This document shows positions 14,001-25,443 of a stretch of DNA of 64,000 nt, piece after piece. A model generated the notes under the pieces. It was not told the DNA's origin. It did not search any database and saw nothing but the letters and a program-made list of their open reading frames with translations. A program made the position numbers and the translations under genes. Each line of letters opens with the position of its first letter. Within the stretch, counting starts at the first letter, position 1. Location of the stretch: assembly GCF_029227915.1 (NCBI RefSeq), contig NC_079878.1, forward strand, positions 24,081,501 to 24,145,500, read 5' to 3'. This stretch comes from Hydractinia symbiolongicarpus. Its lineage: Eukaryota; Cnidaria; Hydrozoa; Anthoathecata; Hydractiniidae.

Positions 14001-15697
14001 CATTTCAAGCCACTCGCAGGGCAGGTGCTCTTAGTTACGGTTTTGGAAAAACTATGTCTCAAAATCTAGTCAGTTTTTGGACACTCACTGGGTTTTTCTG
14101 AATGTAAACTGAATTTCCTACAAGATCATGCAGTCTTTTGCCCAGCCTACCTAAGTGTAGCGAAACTTGAAAAAAAATTTTTTTAAATGCACGACTTACT
14201 GTGACAGGGAGGGTAATGCCATTGAACTGGTACAGCTGTAGTATATTGCATTTACAGATGGCCAAGTAAAAAAACATAATAAAAACATATGACATTTTGG
14301 AAAGGAAATCTGCTCTGTATTTTTTTGGTAATAGTACCAATATATATGTTGTCTTAGCAACACTACGGTAACTAGGTGGTAATAAACATAAATTAAGTAA
14401 ATATGTACATAATTAGTAGAACCTTTACCTGCAGCACTCTTAAAAATTGCTACCAGTTTTTTCATTGTAAGTTAAAAAGAAACACAGTGTCAGCACTAAG
14501 TCACATGCCCAACAAAAGTTATGTTCAGTCAAACAGGGTACCGACACTTAGGCATAATATTAAGACAATATTAAGAAATTTACAAAGAAACCTCACAACT
14601 TTGTGACAACCCTATGACATACCAATTTCATCTCTAGGTCCAAGACCACTTGATGTGTTTAAAAGAGCAGTTCCGTTTCGACTATTTATGGGTGGCATAT
14701 TTGCTTTGGTTGTTTACTGGACTAATCATATTCGTCCTGAAGGAGGGCAAGAATTACCCTATTACTACTTTGCGGTGATTTTGTTTATCTATGGACTACA
14801 TCAGGTATTTATAAATTTTAATGAATGTTGACAATACAAGATTAGCAGATAATAAAATGATATTTTAGCGATTTAAACAATGTTATTATATATTTTTTCT
14901 CCTTGTCAGGTTACCTTGTATAGTATGTTTGTGTCTATCATGGCGTTTTTTGCGAAAGTTAGTGACCCAAAAATTGGTGGCACATACATGACGTTGTTGA
15001 ACACAATCTCCAACTTGGGTGGAAATTGGCCAGCTACGCTGGTACTTTGGCTTGTAGATCCATTATCAATGAAGGAGTGCACAGTTAATAAGTTAGCCTG
15101 TGCTGATCTAAAGCAAAAAGAGGTGGGCTTTGAAAGTTTTTGACTAGCTTTTTGATCGTGTTCTGCCTTGTCATGTATCTGCCACAAGTTTCACTTGGGT
15201 ATTTAAAGAAAATTGTGAAAGAGTGTTTTTCATTCTTAAGATTTCTCTATACACGATGGGTGTTAGCCTGACAAGCTTTCACAACAAAGTGAGTGTTGCT
15301 GAGTATAGAATTGGTGGAACATACATGACAATGCTAAACACGTTTAATAATTTGGGTGGCAGATGGGTCCAATTTGTCGTACTTTACTTTGTCGAGGGGT
15401 TGACATGGACGCTTTGCCACTCTTCAAAAACAACCCAAACTTGTAATAATGCTTCACAGAAACAGGTAATTGTGTTTGCTTTGAAATGTGTAATTATTGT
15501 TGTTATATAATTAACTTTATATTATATTTTTTATGCAGGCTTGTACAGCCTCAGGTGGCACATGTGAGACTGCCATTGATGGATATTACATTGAGAGTGG
15601 TGTATGTATAGTTCTTGGATTTTTGTGGCTTTTATGGAGAAGACATTCACTGACGCGACTTCAAAATATGCGAGAAAAAGCCTGGAAAGTAACCTAA
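8070..15697 (+). CDS. SLC33A1: Acetyl-CoA transporter, SLC33A1 family
   Basis: A multi-pass membrane carrier expected to import acetyl-CoA into the ER/Golgi lumen. Exons: 8070-8498, 9434-9719, 10069-10250, 13298-13439, 14638-14804, 14910-15122 (6a) or 15241-15465 (6b), and 15539-15697. All junctions are GT/AG and phase-consistent. The product is 525 (6a) or 529 (6b) residues, close to the roughly 550 of the human protein. Family signatures: LQGIPLGMAGSIPMILQ and FSFVYWPFSLKLLWAPVVDA (exon 1), ATQDIAVDGWAL (exon 2), IGFSAADAVTGLKL (exon 4), KVSDPKIGGTYMTLLNT (exon 6a) and DGYYIES (exon 7). The start is the first ATG of a long frame with a hydrophilic N-terminus. Exons 6a and 6b are tandem duplicates. 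Intron 3 hosts a Penelope-like element. A poly-A signal lies at 16080-16085. Confidence 0.95.
8552..8975. repeat. Inverted-repeat (MITE-like) element in SLC33A1 intron 1
   Basis: Arms of about 65-70 bp are inverted copies of each other (left from about 8552, right ending about 8975). They share ATTATCATGTCATGAACAAG and an AGACAGCTACA-type segment. The roughly 280-bp middle has no coding capacity. A clear target duplication was not established. A 41-bp piece of Penelope RT lies inside it. Confidence 0.75.
8662..8702 (+). repeat. 41-bp fragment of Penelope RT
   Basis: These 41 bases are identical, in inverted orientation, to the RT region at about 11468-11508 (encoding FTNVPLDFTID). Both sides carry ACATGTAATCAT (8654-8665 and 8699-8710), partly supplied by the fragment itself. 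This looks like a templated insertion from the nearby element with terminal microhomology, not a normal transposition. Confidence 0.75.
10670..10969 (-). pseudogene. Penelope GIY-YIG endonuclease (main copy)
   Basis: About 99 residues matching the C-terminal GIY-YIG endonuclease of Penelope-like elements. It has a CPDQNC zinc-binding-like pair, then YIGEVGRRFVERITDH with the conserved Arg and His, and ends in PTLNVQEQSVALKLLN. It is separated from the RT by a frameshift/deletion at about 10970. Confidence 0.88.
10971..12300 (-). pseudogene. Penelope-like reverse transcriptase pseudogene
   Basis: Read from 12300 downward: an N-terminal RT region (NRNIIILKQDKGREVVIL), GSALARFYGTAKIHK, an in-frame stop, NDLPIHPIISN, ISFDVTSLFTNVPLDFTID, then RRYVDNTIAY and the C-terminal EQNGTIAFLDVLVI. 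The segment that should hold the QTDGVAMG-type motif is missing between FIHGSV and NNSTILERS. The catalytic YVDD reads YVDN. Another deletion after SRAFKVCSNEE removes the linker to the endonuclease. It is non-functional. Family assignment is strong from motif order. Confidence 0.9.
12395..12716 (+). pseudogene. Penelope GIY-YIG endonuclease (inverted copy)
   Basis: An inverted second copy of the endonuclease. It retains the upstream linker (VPANNTCKLST, about 12338-12370) that the main copy has lost. The active-site tyrosine context YIGEVGRR is changed to FIAEVGRG, so this copy is also probably inactive. The stop comes after QEQSV, ten codons before the main-copy end. Confidence 0.85.
15241..15465 (+). 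CDS. SLC33A1: SLC33A1 exon 6b, duplicate of exon 6a
   Basis: A 75-codon exon, preceded by AG at 15239-15240 and followed by GTAATT, homologous to the 71-codon exon 6a at 14910-15122. Both contain IGGTYMT, LNT and NLGG at the same spacing. 6b diverges elsewhere (for example SVAEYR in place of SDPK, and RWVQFVVLYF in place of NWPATLVLWL). Both exons start and end in phase 0, so either could join exons 5 and 7. Using both would also stay in frame but would duplicate a membrane segment. The intron between them is only 118 bp. This pattern is typical of mutually exclusive exons; a dead duplicate is the alternative. Confidence 0.8.
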
Positions 15698-16144
15698 ATT
15701 ATTTAAAATGATAAATTATTTCATGTTGTTCTTTGTAATTTTAATATTACAGTCAGAAATATACATTCTCCATTACTTCTATGTCTTCTTTAGCACTCCT
15801 CATATTTTTATGACCTCTAATTGCAAAGACCTGCAAAATTCGTTTGGACAAACTTCCGAACTTTGAGTAGGACCTATGGAGATTGAATAAGCAAAATATG
15901 ATTACCATGAAATAATTTTAGTACCTTACATTAAAAAACTTTTCTGCAGAATTATCTGCTTGTGTGTTGTCATTTTTGTTTAGACTAACAAATGCTTTGT
16001 TCGTTCTATTTACAACAGCTTTTATGTTGCATCCCTAAAGGAGCTTACATTTTACCATTAAAATTTTAGAAATAAGGGCAATAAAGCCTGGATTTGTTTG
16101 AAAAAACGATTGTTCAATTTTTTTTTTTTAGATTTAGAAAATTA
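15698..16144 (+). promoter_or_regulatory. SLC33A1-MTFMT junction with trans-splice-like acceptor
   Basis: Only 447 bp separate the SLC33A1 stop from the MTFMT start on the same strand. An AATAAA poly-A signal lies at 16080-16085, and an unbroken T tract ends in AG at 16130-16131. The MTFMT ATG is 13 nt further on. No upstream exon for that acceptor was found. In animals with spliced-leader trans-splicing this arrangement marks an operon junction. The interpretation is inference; the elements themselves are visible. Confidence 0.5.
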
Positions 16145-19100
16145 ATGTGTCTTATTCTACCAGGTGTTAACTTTTTTCGTCGAAATTTATCATCAATCAA
16201 TGGACTAAAAGTTCTTTTTTTTGGAACTGACGACTTTGGCGTTTCAATATTAGATGCGTTAAACAAGTTAAGGTTTGTATCCACAAAGAGTTTTTTGTGT
16301 TATTTTACCCATGGCTATGAGCCATATATTGATGTGATTTCAGTAATAAATTGAGGAATAGCCTGTAAAAGAATCCACTTGATTATGGAGACCAACAGTT
16401 AGGGTAACATAATTTGATGACATCTTCAAAAAAATATTTTTATTCTGTTTCTTCTATTGTTTAGAGCTTAAAACACTGATCAAAATAATATATAGGACCA
16501 CGTGCTTTCATCAAACTGTTTTTATGGCTACATAGCCTGCTGTATGCAAAAAAACATTTTAGAGCATTTCGAATTCTAAACAATAGATGCAGCAAGTAAA
16601 CTAATTCGAAAATATTTTTTCGAATTGCTCATGTTATTAAAATGCAAATGAAGAACCTTTTTTATTGTTCTTTTGTCTTAATGCATTTACCACAGGCTTA
16701 TCGTTCAAGATAAGAAGTGTCAATATGTTTGTTGAAATAAACTCAACTTGTCGCCGTTATAGATGTTTTTATTATTCTTTACAACGTGTAATCTGCTATA
16801 TATGCTTTATAATTTTAGAAAAATGGAATCATTCCATTCTTCATAAGGCATCTTTCTTTTGCATTTTTGCTCCTAGAGAAAGGAGAAAGAATCACAGGCG
16901 CTTTATATTTTTGTAGAACTTCTTTTTTCCATTTGTCTTTCTAGGACAACATCAAGTAAAATTGTTCAATTGGATGTGGTTGCTAGCACAAGGGTACAAC
17001 TTGTCAATGTAATGTTTTTTTTAATTTGAATTGATATTAGTTTTCTTTCCTTTTTTAGTAGTGTAGAAGCCTACTTTATGATCATTTATAACAGAAACTT
17101 TCGTTCCAAACGTTCTTAATTCTTGTGTACAAGAATTGTGCTATCTTACTTTCACAGAGACAAAATAAAGTAATACTTCCACCAGTACTACAGTATGCTG
17201 AAGATCATCAACTGCGTGATATATGTTGGAAAACAGCAAAAGTTGAGCGAAGGTATGAGTTCATGTCACACCATGCTTTTGGCTAATATGATAATTGGTT
17301 AAAATAACTTATACTGAGATATTGATTGAAAATAGTTTCTTATTTAAGTAATGGTTTATTATTAAGCTATATTGTGACTACATTAAACAAAAAACTAAAC
17401 AGGGCCTGTACTTTTTTTTTTAAAATAGAAAGTTTTCATTTGATACTAGCTAAATTTTGTAAGGTCGACCTATAATTTATGTAGTTATTTATCTTTTATA
17501 GCTCTCCGTAGTTGCCTTAGTAGTTATTTTAGGAATATGGCTCTGAATCATTGTTTGAGTTTTAAATTATGAAAGGTGTAACTAGCCACAAGTGAAACAT
17601 TAGGTACTGAAATTTCAAGGACATTTCTAGGACATTTTTTAGTGAAAAAAATTAATTTTTTACATTTTAAGACAACTTACAAGCAAATGGACTGCATGCA
17701 ATGTATCGAATGAACTGATCTTTTTTTAATTTTTATTTTAACATGTCGTAAACTATAATATTTTTTATGTTTATGTAAACTTTAAAGGAAGACCGTTGCA
17801 ATAAATAAAAAAGACTGATTTTAGTAGATTTTTATGATATGTGTTGAAAGCTGTGGATTTTAAAATCGCGAGTAAACATTGGGTGGGAGGGAAGAGTATG
17901 CAAAATACCAGTAGTAATGTTTCTCGCATTTTAGGTGTTCTGATTCACAATTTGCTTCTACACATTTCGATTTAAACTTGAGTACCATATGCAATATGAA
18001 AAACTGTTGGTTTTGAATATTCCGTATAGACTTTTGATGAATACATAAAACAGAAAAAACTGATGTAGTATATAGATGATTTAGATTTTGTGTAACTAAC
18101 ACAGTGTTGATCAGGTTGGAAGAAAGTCCCTAATGTGCAATATACAGAAATAAATAATTTCACACTTTTTGAGGCTGACATATTAGAATATGTTTGGGAA
18201 TATTTTCAGCAATATAATTTCATTTTATCAGATATTTGTCTTTCAATGTCACCTACTGCAGTTGTTGAACAATTTTTATTTGTTTGACAATGTTGAGGGT
18301 TTTTTTCTGTAAAAATACCTAATTTTTTGAAGGTTTTGTTTCAGTAGTTTTAAATATGAAATCATGCAAAATATTTTGACTGTCTGAATTTAAATTGCTG
18401 TTTTGTTTGTGTTTTTGTTTCTTCAGATAATATTTTGGTCTCCCTCACAGCGCGGTGACAAATTTAAAACATGGTTAAATAATTAGGAAAAGGCCGATAT
18501 TTATGAAACAGCAAGAAAAAAATTACTCTGTTCCAAATATGCATGAGTATTACACTACAATAATATTACTGGTATGAACTTCTTTAAGAGAACTGTTGTA
18601 AAAATGAAAATTTTAGTTTAAAAAATAAAGGTAATTTGGCGTCTGAAGGTCTAGCCTCGAATTATTAAGAGGATATTCATAAATTGTACAAGTTTAGCCT
18701 TGAATAAAACCGAATAAAAAATGAAAAACTTTCTCTAGAATTGCACAAATTAATAAAAAGTGCCCTTGATTAAACTTTCTCATAGTTCAATGTGTTCCTA
18801 ATCATGAATTTCATTACCATTCAAATTTACCATTTGTTAAGTTAGACATGTTTTAATAAACGACAAACCAACTTGAATTTGCTCGAGAACCAAGTAGAAA
18901 TATTGATGTTGAACAAAAAATTAGTATTCCCTGTTATAAGTTTCTGACAAGTTTAAGATAAATTTTAACAAGTTAGAATTTAGCTGGAAAACTTTTAGCC
19001 TTACTAAGTATTTCTAAGTTATATAAAAACATGAATCAGTTCTAAAAGCAAATTTTTGGAAACCGTTTTTTTTTTTAGTTTTGATGATTTCTATGATCTA

Positions 19101-22100
19101 GCAGTGGTTGCATCATTTGGTGATTTTATCCCATCGTCCTTCATCTCCATGTTTTCAAGGTTTGTGTATCACCACTGTAATGCATCAATAAGTTGCCTAA
19201 ACTGAGCTGTGGCGCTTAATCGATGCATTGCAGAGTTACTAGTTTCAATAAGAATGTCACAAGTACATTAAAAATAAGATGTCGTGAATGGTATCAGTGT
19301 TGTCGGTCCACTCTTGAATGTAACATTGTGTAAACATTCTGTGAACATTGTGTAAACATTGTGTAAACATTGTGTTAACATTGTGTAAACATTGTGTTAA
19401 CATTGTGTAAACATTGTGTTAACATTGTGTTAACATTGTGTTAACATTGTGTTAACATTGTGTAAACATTGTGTAAACATTGTGTAAACATTGTGTTAAC
19501 ATTGTGTTAACATTGTGTTAACATTGTGTTAACATTGTGTTAACATGGTGATAACATGGTGTTAACATGGTGTTAACATGGTGTAAACATTGTGTAAACA
19601 TTCTTATAAAATATACTTATTTTTGTTACTTAACGTGTTAGTGGAGTGTTTTTGATAGGTATAAGGTCTTCCTTTTTTGATGCAAAGTGAAACGAAAATA
19701 AGTCAATAGTTAGAAAAACAATGAAGCATTCAGCAAAATATTTTATTTTTGCTTTAAAAGTGAAAACTTAATTGAACGTTTTTTTCCACACAGAGGAGCT
19801 ATAAATATCCATCCTTCTTTGCTACCACGATGGAGAGGTCCAGCCCCACTTGTACACACCTTGTTAGCAGCAGATGAACAGACTGGCGTTTCAGTGATTG
19901 AACTTTCAAAGAAAAAGTAAAATAACCTATATTATAATACTCTCCGACTTTCTAATGTGAGCTAAAGATGGCAGCTGTGTGTAGCGATGGGCTTGCGATT
20001 ATTTATTTATTATTTTTTTGTACCTGTGAATATATTCTGCTGTGAAACATTGGAAGTTTTATGGAAGGTGTTTTATCCTTTTAGGCTTTAATAGTGAGTT
20101 TCTACAAAATTTGGAGATCAAAAAGTACAAAAATGTTTATCGTGACTTTCTCGTTTGTTTCATTTTTCTTCATCTGAGTTTAAAAATATTTTTTTCAGGA
20201 AAATTCCCTTCGCCATTGATAAAATGAAAAAAACTTCTTAATGGCACTCCCTAGGCACTCCCTAAAGCCTCCTCAATTTACTTACAGAAATTTTCGATTA
20301 GAACCTGACGCTTCGTGTTTAAAAATTGCTAACATACCTGCGTTATTTCTGATCTAGGTTCGATGTTGGAAGAATTCTACATCAAGAAAAAATTCAGGTA
20401 TCGTCCCCATAAAATGTAATAACATTAGTAAAAGTAAAAGAGCTTATGTAACATTTTGAGGTGCAAGGCGTAGAAGCTGATATATTAATTTGATAAATAG
20501 GTGAGTAAGAAAAGAAAAGTTGAAAGAATAATAGGAAAGAAATTTATGTAACAAATATCACTATGGTATTACCAGCTCAAAGTTTAGGATACTAGTCCAT
20601 GAGATAAACGTCGACTTCAAAAATCGACCTCAACTTGGTCATCATTGGTATTATGTATCAAAATATAGGAAATTTATTGAGAAATACGAAAATGAATGTT
20701 AGTCACCATTATATACATGCATTGTGATATTTTGCAGACCAAAATATATAAAAACCGAATTCATGTACCACATATGAAAATTTTTAAGTCAGTATTAAAG
20801 AAATGCGTGTACAACTGGATATAGAAAAATGGTATAATATGTCAAATTAATTCTTGTATTACACAGCTATAGTCCGTAAAATGCTACAAACGACCTATAT
20901 TGACATTTATGTCAGTATTTTTGTGTGGATTTTTTTTAAATAATTATCATCAAGGGGATAGCTATAAAGTTGTTTTTTTAATATCATGATTGTTCGCCAT
21001 TAAGATGTTAAAAAGGGATGCTTGCTCCGACAATGTGTGTCTAAGCAAAATGTTGACTTTTTGCAATATTTCAACATGGATTTCTTTACATATAGCGTTG
21101 ATTAATTTAAGGAAAGTATTTTTTAATTACATTATACGTACAAAATTTGGCGAACATTTAATTTTCCGATGAACCAAATTGATTTTTTTGACGAGCATTT
21201 AATTTGGCGTTGCCCAAAACATCTTAAATTGGGGGTGCATTTAATTTGGCTAATTTGACTTGAATTTGACGTGCATTTAATTCGGCGATGGAAAGATTTT
21301 CTTTTATTTTTTATGTTGATTACAAATTTTATCTTAAAAGCTTTAGAGGATAGAAAAGATAAAGCAAAATATTTAAACAAGAACATGCTTTATTTTAAAA
21401 CAAAAAAATAGTCATGTAAAATTTAGCTTAGTTTTCTTTGTCGTCTTCGTCGTCAATGATTATATTGAATGCGTTTCTGTGGAATTTCTTTGTCTGTAAA
21501 ATATTTCTTCATGCATTAAATTTGGCGAAAGATAAAAAAAAATTTAGCGAACACTTAATTTGGCGATAGATGAAAAAAATTAATTGTTTTTTTTTTTGGC
21601 GAGCTTTTAATTTAACGTGGATGAAAAAAAAAATTTGGCGAGCACTTAATTTGACGATTTCAAATGAATATCGCCAAATATTATGCTTGGCAAAATTAGT
21701 ATTAATAAGGTACTTTGTAGGAGAAAGGCATTTTTTGCACATAAGATACCTGATCTACGAAAATGTTGCCTGCTAATGGGAAAAGATTCTCCAAAAATGT
21801 ATTCTATTAAACGTTTTTTAAAAAAAAAATTAAAAAAAAGATTTCTCAACGGCACATTAAATTTTCTTGTTGCCTAAAAGAATTTTTTTCTATTTTAATA
21901 TGTTTTACAATTTATTCGGTTAAAAATAAGAATTTTTAGGAATTCTTCCAGTCACAATTTCATAACTTTCAACAAATATCAGTCTTTTCTGTATTGTATA
22001 ACTTGACAACTTGAAAACATGTAATCAACGCAAATACCAGAAAAAACCAGCAGCGCCCTGTACATCAGAATTTTAAATTTATTGTTGTAATTACATGGAA

Positions 22101-24901
22101 CAGACGGGAATTTTTTTTGAAAAAAATTATTTTTGTATTTAACGAATCAAAAATTAGGGGTGATGAATCTGCGTCATATAATTACAGGCTAATTAAATTA
22201 ATTAAATGACGTCACTATATTACAGGTACCTAATCAATGCACATATGAACAGCTGTTTACTTGCTTATCCAAACTGTCAGCTGACTTAGTAAGTTGGTTT
22301 CTCTAGCATGTAAAAAAAGTTGATGAAAGCACGGTTGATTAGCACCCATGTTTTCTTCTATGAAGTTAAGTTTAAGGAAGGGGACTAAATTTAGTTGGAT
22401 GTGAAATGACGATTGACAGAAATTTAGTTGGATGTGAAATGACGATTGACAGAAATTTAGTTGGATGTGAAATGACGATTGACAGAAATTTAGTTGGATG
22501 TGAAATGACGATTGACAGAAATTTAGTTGGATGTGAAATGACGATTGACAGAAATTTAGTTGGATGTGAAATGACGATTGACAGAAATTTAGTTGGATGT
22601 GAAATGACGATTGACAGAAATTTAGTTGGATGTGAAATGACGATTGACAGAAATTTAGTTGGATGTGAAATGACGATTGACAGAAATTTAGTTGGATGTG
22701 AAATGACGATTGACAGAAATTTAGTTGGATGTGAAATGACGATTGACAGAAATTTAGTTGGATGTGAAATGACGATTGACAGAAATTTAGTTGGATGTGA
22801 AATGACGATTGACAGAAATTTAGTTGGATGTGAAATGACGATTGACAGAAATTGTTTTTGTGCGTGTGTGGGGAAAAAGAATGGCGCTCCACAGGTCTAA
22901 AAGGAACTTTTATTTGTAAAGCGTAAAATCAAATGTGGCATATAGACAATTTTAAATTTAACATGGCTGAAATTCATCCAACACAAAGCCTACACAGCCT
23001 AGACTGTCAATTAATTTTTTGCTTTCTAGAATATTTTAATAGTTGACAATACTTAGAATCATGTTATGATTTGGACCTTCTTAGTTTGCCTCCCTACAAA
23101 TGTTTTTTCATTTGATATGCTTTTACGTTTTATGGCTTATGCAGCTAAAATAACCTAAACCTTTTTTTTACATAGATACCTTATGTTGTGGATAATCTTG
23201 ATGATTTATTAAAGAATGCAACGGAACAGAACGAAGCCTTCGCTACGCACGGTATACTTCTTGAGTGAACAAAATAAAGTGAGCAGCCAGTCCACTTGGT
23301 CAGGGAAATCAAAATATTAGAAAATACGTTTAAAATTTGATCTGTAGGTTCCCTAAAAATCAGTGATTTTTCAATGTAGCTAAATATTGGACACCCTAAT
23401 TTGGTGCAAAAATTTTACGGACTACGATTTTGCAAAATATGCAATGTATGTAAAATTTTAATGAGAGAATTTTAATGTGCGCATTACATGTTTCATACTT
23501 CTAGCTCCGAAAGTTGACAAAAAATCTGGTCGTATAAATTTCAAATGTCATAAATGTGCAGATACTGATAGGATGCAAAGAGCTTTGCCGAAAAAGGTAA
23601 TTATATCAGCAGTGCTACTTACTCAATACACGTTTTTTTATAAGCATAATGTATATAAGGTGAAATGTCTTATAACATAAGCCTTGTAGCTCAGAATTTA
23701 TTACAGAAGAACTATCAAACCATGCTCAAACACAATTATCACTAAAAAAATGCACATAGAAATTCGCATTTGAATTTTAATGAAAACATTCGATTTTTAC
23801 AAAAATGTTCGAATCTATTTATTGAGAACAATGCGGCGCAGATTTCACAATACAAAGTCAAAAAAGACAAATTCTTCGACTTTCTTTGATACACCCTGAA
23901 AAATATATAAGCATGCCAATGAGCCTAATTTAAGGCTCGACTTGCAATATTCCTAGCGTATCGAAGCGAAGACAGAATTACCCCTATGCTTAAAAAAAAG
24001 AGCGTCACAGTACCCAAACAAAATGTACTTTAATCTTCATTGTTTCTACAGCTTGGTCTGAGCTCATATTGGAACGGTATGCAAATTAAAATCGGTAATA
24101 TCATCAGGATGGATGCTCAAACTGACAACGGTAGGATATGAGAGTTCTCAAATTACGTTGGGTTGTCATGTCAGACACTACACAGTAAGTGCAGAGATGA
24201 TGAAAAAATTTTCTTCATAAGTTTCTTGAACTTTAAAAAGTTGTTAGAAGGACATAAAAATTTATTCTTAGAAGGCTAGTATTTCCAGGTTTACGTATTG
24301 TTTCACGTTTTTTGTTATAAAAAACTTGGTGAAGTGTCTAGTTGGTTTCTTAATGTTCTATATTTAAAATATTTCTAATCCTGAAAGCTTCTTATTCGGT
24401 TTTACCTAATTTCAGATTGTGTTTAGATTCAGTTGTAACCGGTACTTGCAGATATGACAAAAAGTCAAATTCACTTGCTCTCAAGATGAAGGTGAGGGCT
24501 CCAAAATGTTTCCTATTTGAAAGGGCGACTATTATCATATTGAGGAATAAATTCTCGATTTGACTACTATTTCTACCGTTCCTAAAGGAGAACTAACGAT
24601 TGATAACAAGTTGTGCTTAAAATGTTCATTACATAAATAAAAAAAATTATGTCATGTTGTTTTTCTGATATGCAAGAATGTTTTTATTACAAAAAAAACA
24701 TACATGTAATTTTTGCATGTGTTGAAAACTGTTTGTAGACACTATTTGTTTTTTTTTTAGGATGGCTGGATATACTTTGAGTCAGTTAAAGTTCAAAACA
24801 GGAAAAAAATTTCAGCCAGAAGTTTTTATAATGGTTATATCGTGAACAAAAACACTCGTGATGAAAACGAAATCAAATTTGAAAATTTTCAAACTGACTA
24901 A
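16145..24901 (+). CDS. MTFMT: Methionyl-tRNA formyltransferase, mitochondrial
   Basis: Formylates initiator Met-tRNA for mitochondrial translation, using 10-formyl-tetrahydrofolate. Exons: 16145-16272, 16945-16993, 17158-17252, 19079-19159, 19794-19916, 20358-20397, 23176-23251, 23505-23596, 24052-24130, 24427-24491, 24761-24901. The product is 322 residues. Signatures: [11 protein letters not shown] near residue 22, VVASFG, and the formyltransferase core [15 protein letters not shown] with catalytic Asn122 and His124, followed by KFDVGRIL with Asp161. The N-terminus has FFRRNLSS and no acids, fitting a mitochondrial presequence. The acceptor AG at 24425-24426 is chosen because the nearer alternative gives a stop. 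Compared with human (389), residues are missing after HQEKIQ, where about 20 residues of the usual helix are absent. Either a small exon in the 2.8-kb intron 6 was missed or the protein is shortened. Confidence 0.93.
18084..18145 (+). repeat. Fragment of LINE 3' end
   Basis: A diverged piece (AACACAGTGTTGATCAGGTT, then GGAAGAAAGTCCCTAATGTG) resembles the 3' coding end of the LINE at about 4995-5035. It is an old, short remnant in MTFMT intron 3. Confidence 0.6.
19316..19602. repeat. 12-bp minisatellite
   Basis: Tandem array in MTFMT intron 4 of the unit AACATTGTGTWA, about 24 copies. Two main variants (TGTAAAC and TGTTAAC) alternate in blocks; a GGTG variant appears near the 3' end. It was probably expanded by slippage or unequal exchange. 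Confidence 0.95.
21130..21680. repeat. Interspersed TTTGGCGA / CATTTAATTT motif repeats
   Basis: In MTFMT intron 6. Many diverged units of the form ATTTGGCGAGCAYTTAATTT follow each other with variable spacers, for example at about 21145, 21193, 21232, 21270, 21520, 21545, 21598 and 21637. Related lone units occur at about 29826 and 30820. No transposase or clear ends are seen. This could be a decayed palindromic MITE cluster. Confidence 0.6.
22390..22851. repeat. 33-bp minisatellite, 14 perfect copies
   Basis: Exactly 14 near-identical 33-bp units in MTFMT intron 6. Because 33 is a multiple of three and the unit has no stop in one frame per strand, it produces long open frames on both strands. 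The homogeneity points to recent expansion. There are no spacers, so it is not a CRISPR array. Confidence 0.97.
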
Positions 24902-25443
24902 AAGGGGGGAAAATGCAGTAATTTATATGAATTGGCTTTTTCGTATTACTTTTGGCGCGTGTGCTTATTTTTATTTATTTACGCAAAAAAGTTCGTTTGT
25001 GCGCAAAATTTGTTACAAAACTTACTTTTTGGGTGAGAATTATTACGTAGGAAAAGAAAAAAATCTTTTTGTGAAAGGACGCTATAAAACGTATATCTAC
25101 AATATCTTGTGTCTAAATCCCTGAATTCTTTGCTATTCTTTTTATTATTTCAGGGAATTTAAATTTGCGAGAAAATAAATACATTCAATGATTTGTACAA
25201 ATAAAGTAAACAAATTATTTATGTGTCAAGAAAGAAGAAAAAGTACAGTTTTATACATTTATCAGTTTTTCTATTCTGAGCGTATATAACTAACAACATA
25301 AATTTTCTTTTACCCAGCATATCATATATACATATAAAAACAGCTTTAAAGTTTCCCAACATAAATATACATATAGCATCTAATAAAAAATAAATATTTA
25401 CATTTGTAAAAAATATGTTCAATTTTTAAATATGTGATAAAAT
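24902..25443. other. Convergent intergenic region
   Basis: Tail-to-tail gap between MTFMT (+) and the unknown gene (-). AATAAA signals at 25174-25179 and 25200-25205 could end MTFMT transcripts. TTTATT at 25141-25146 could serve the opposite strand, so the 3' UTRs may overlap. Confidence 0.6.

Noticed and set aside
16094-16144. Upstream start of MTFMT
   Set aside because: The codon at 16094 is TTG, not ATG. The first in-frame ATG is at 16145, and a T tract with AG lies between.
22257-22900. Repetitive open frames on both strands, and CRISPR-like appearance
   Set aside because: The array is directly tandem with no unique spacers, and the host is a eukaryotic intron; frames stay open only because the unit is 33 bp.
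24417-24426. Alternative acceptor for MTFMT exon 10 after AATTTCAG
   Set aside because: It brings an in-frame TAG within a few codons; the AG at 24425-24426 keeps the frame and phase.
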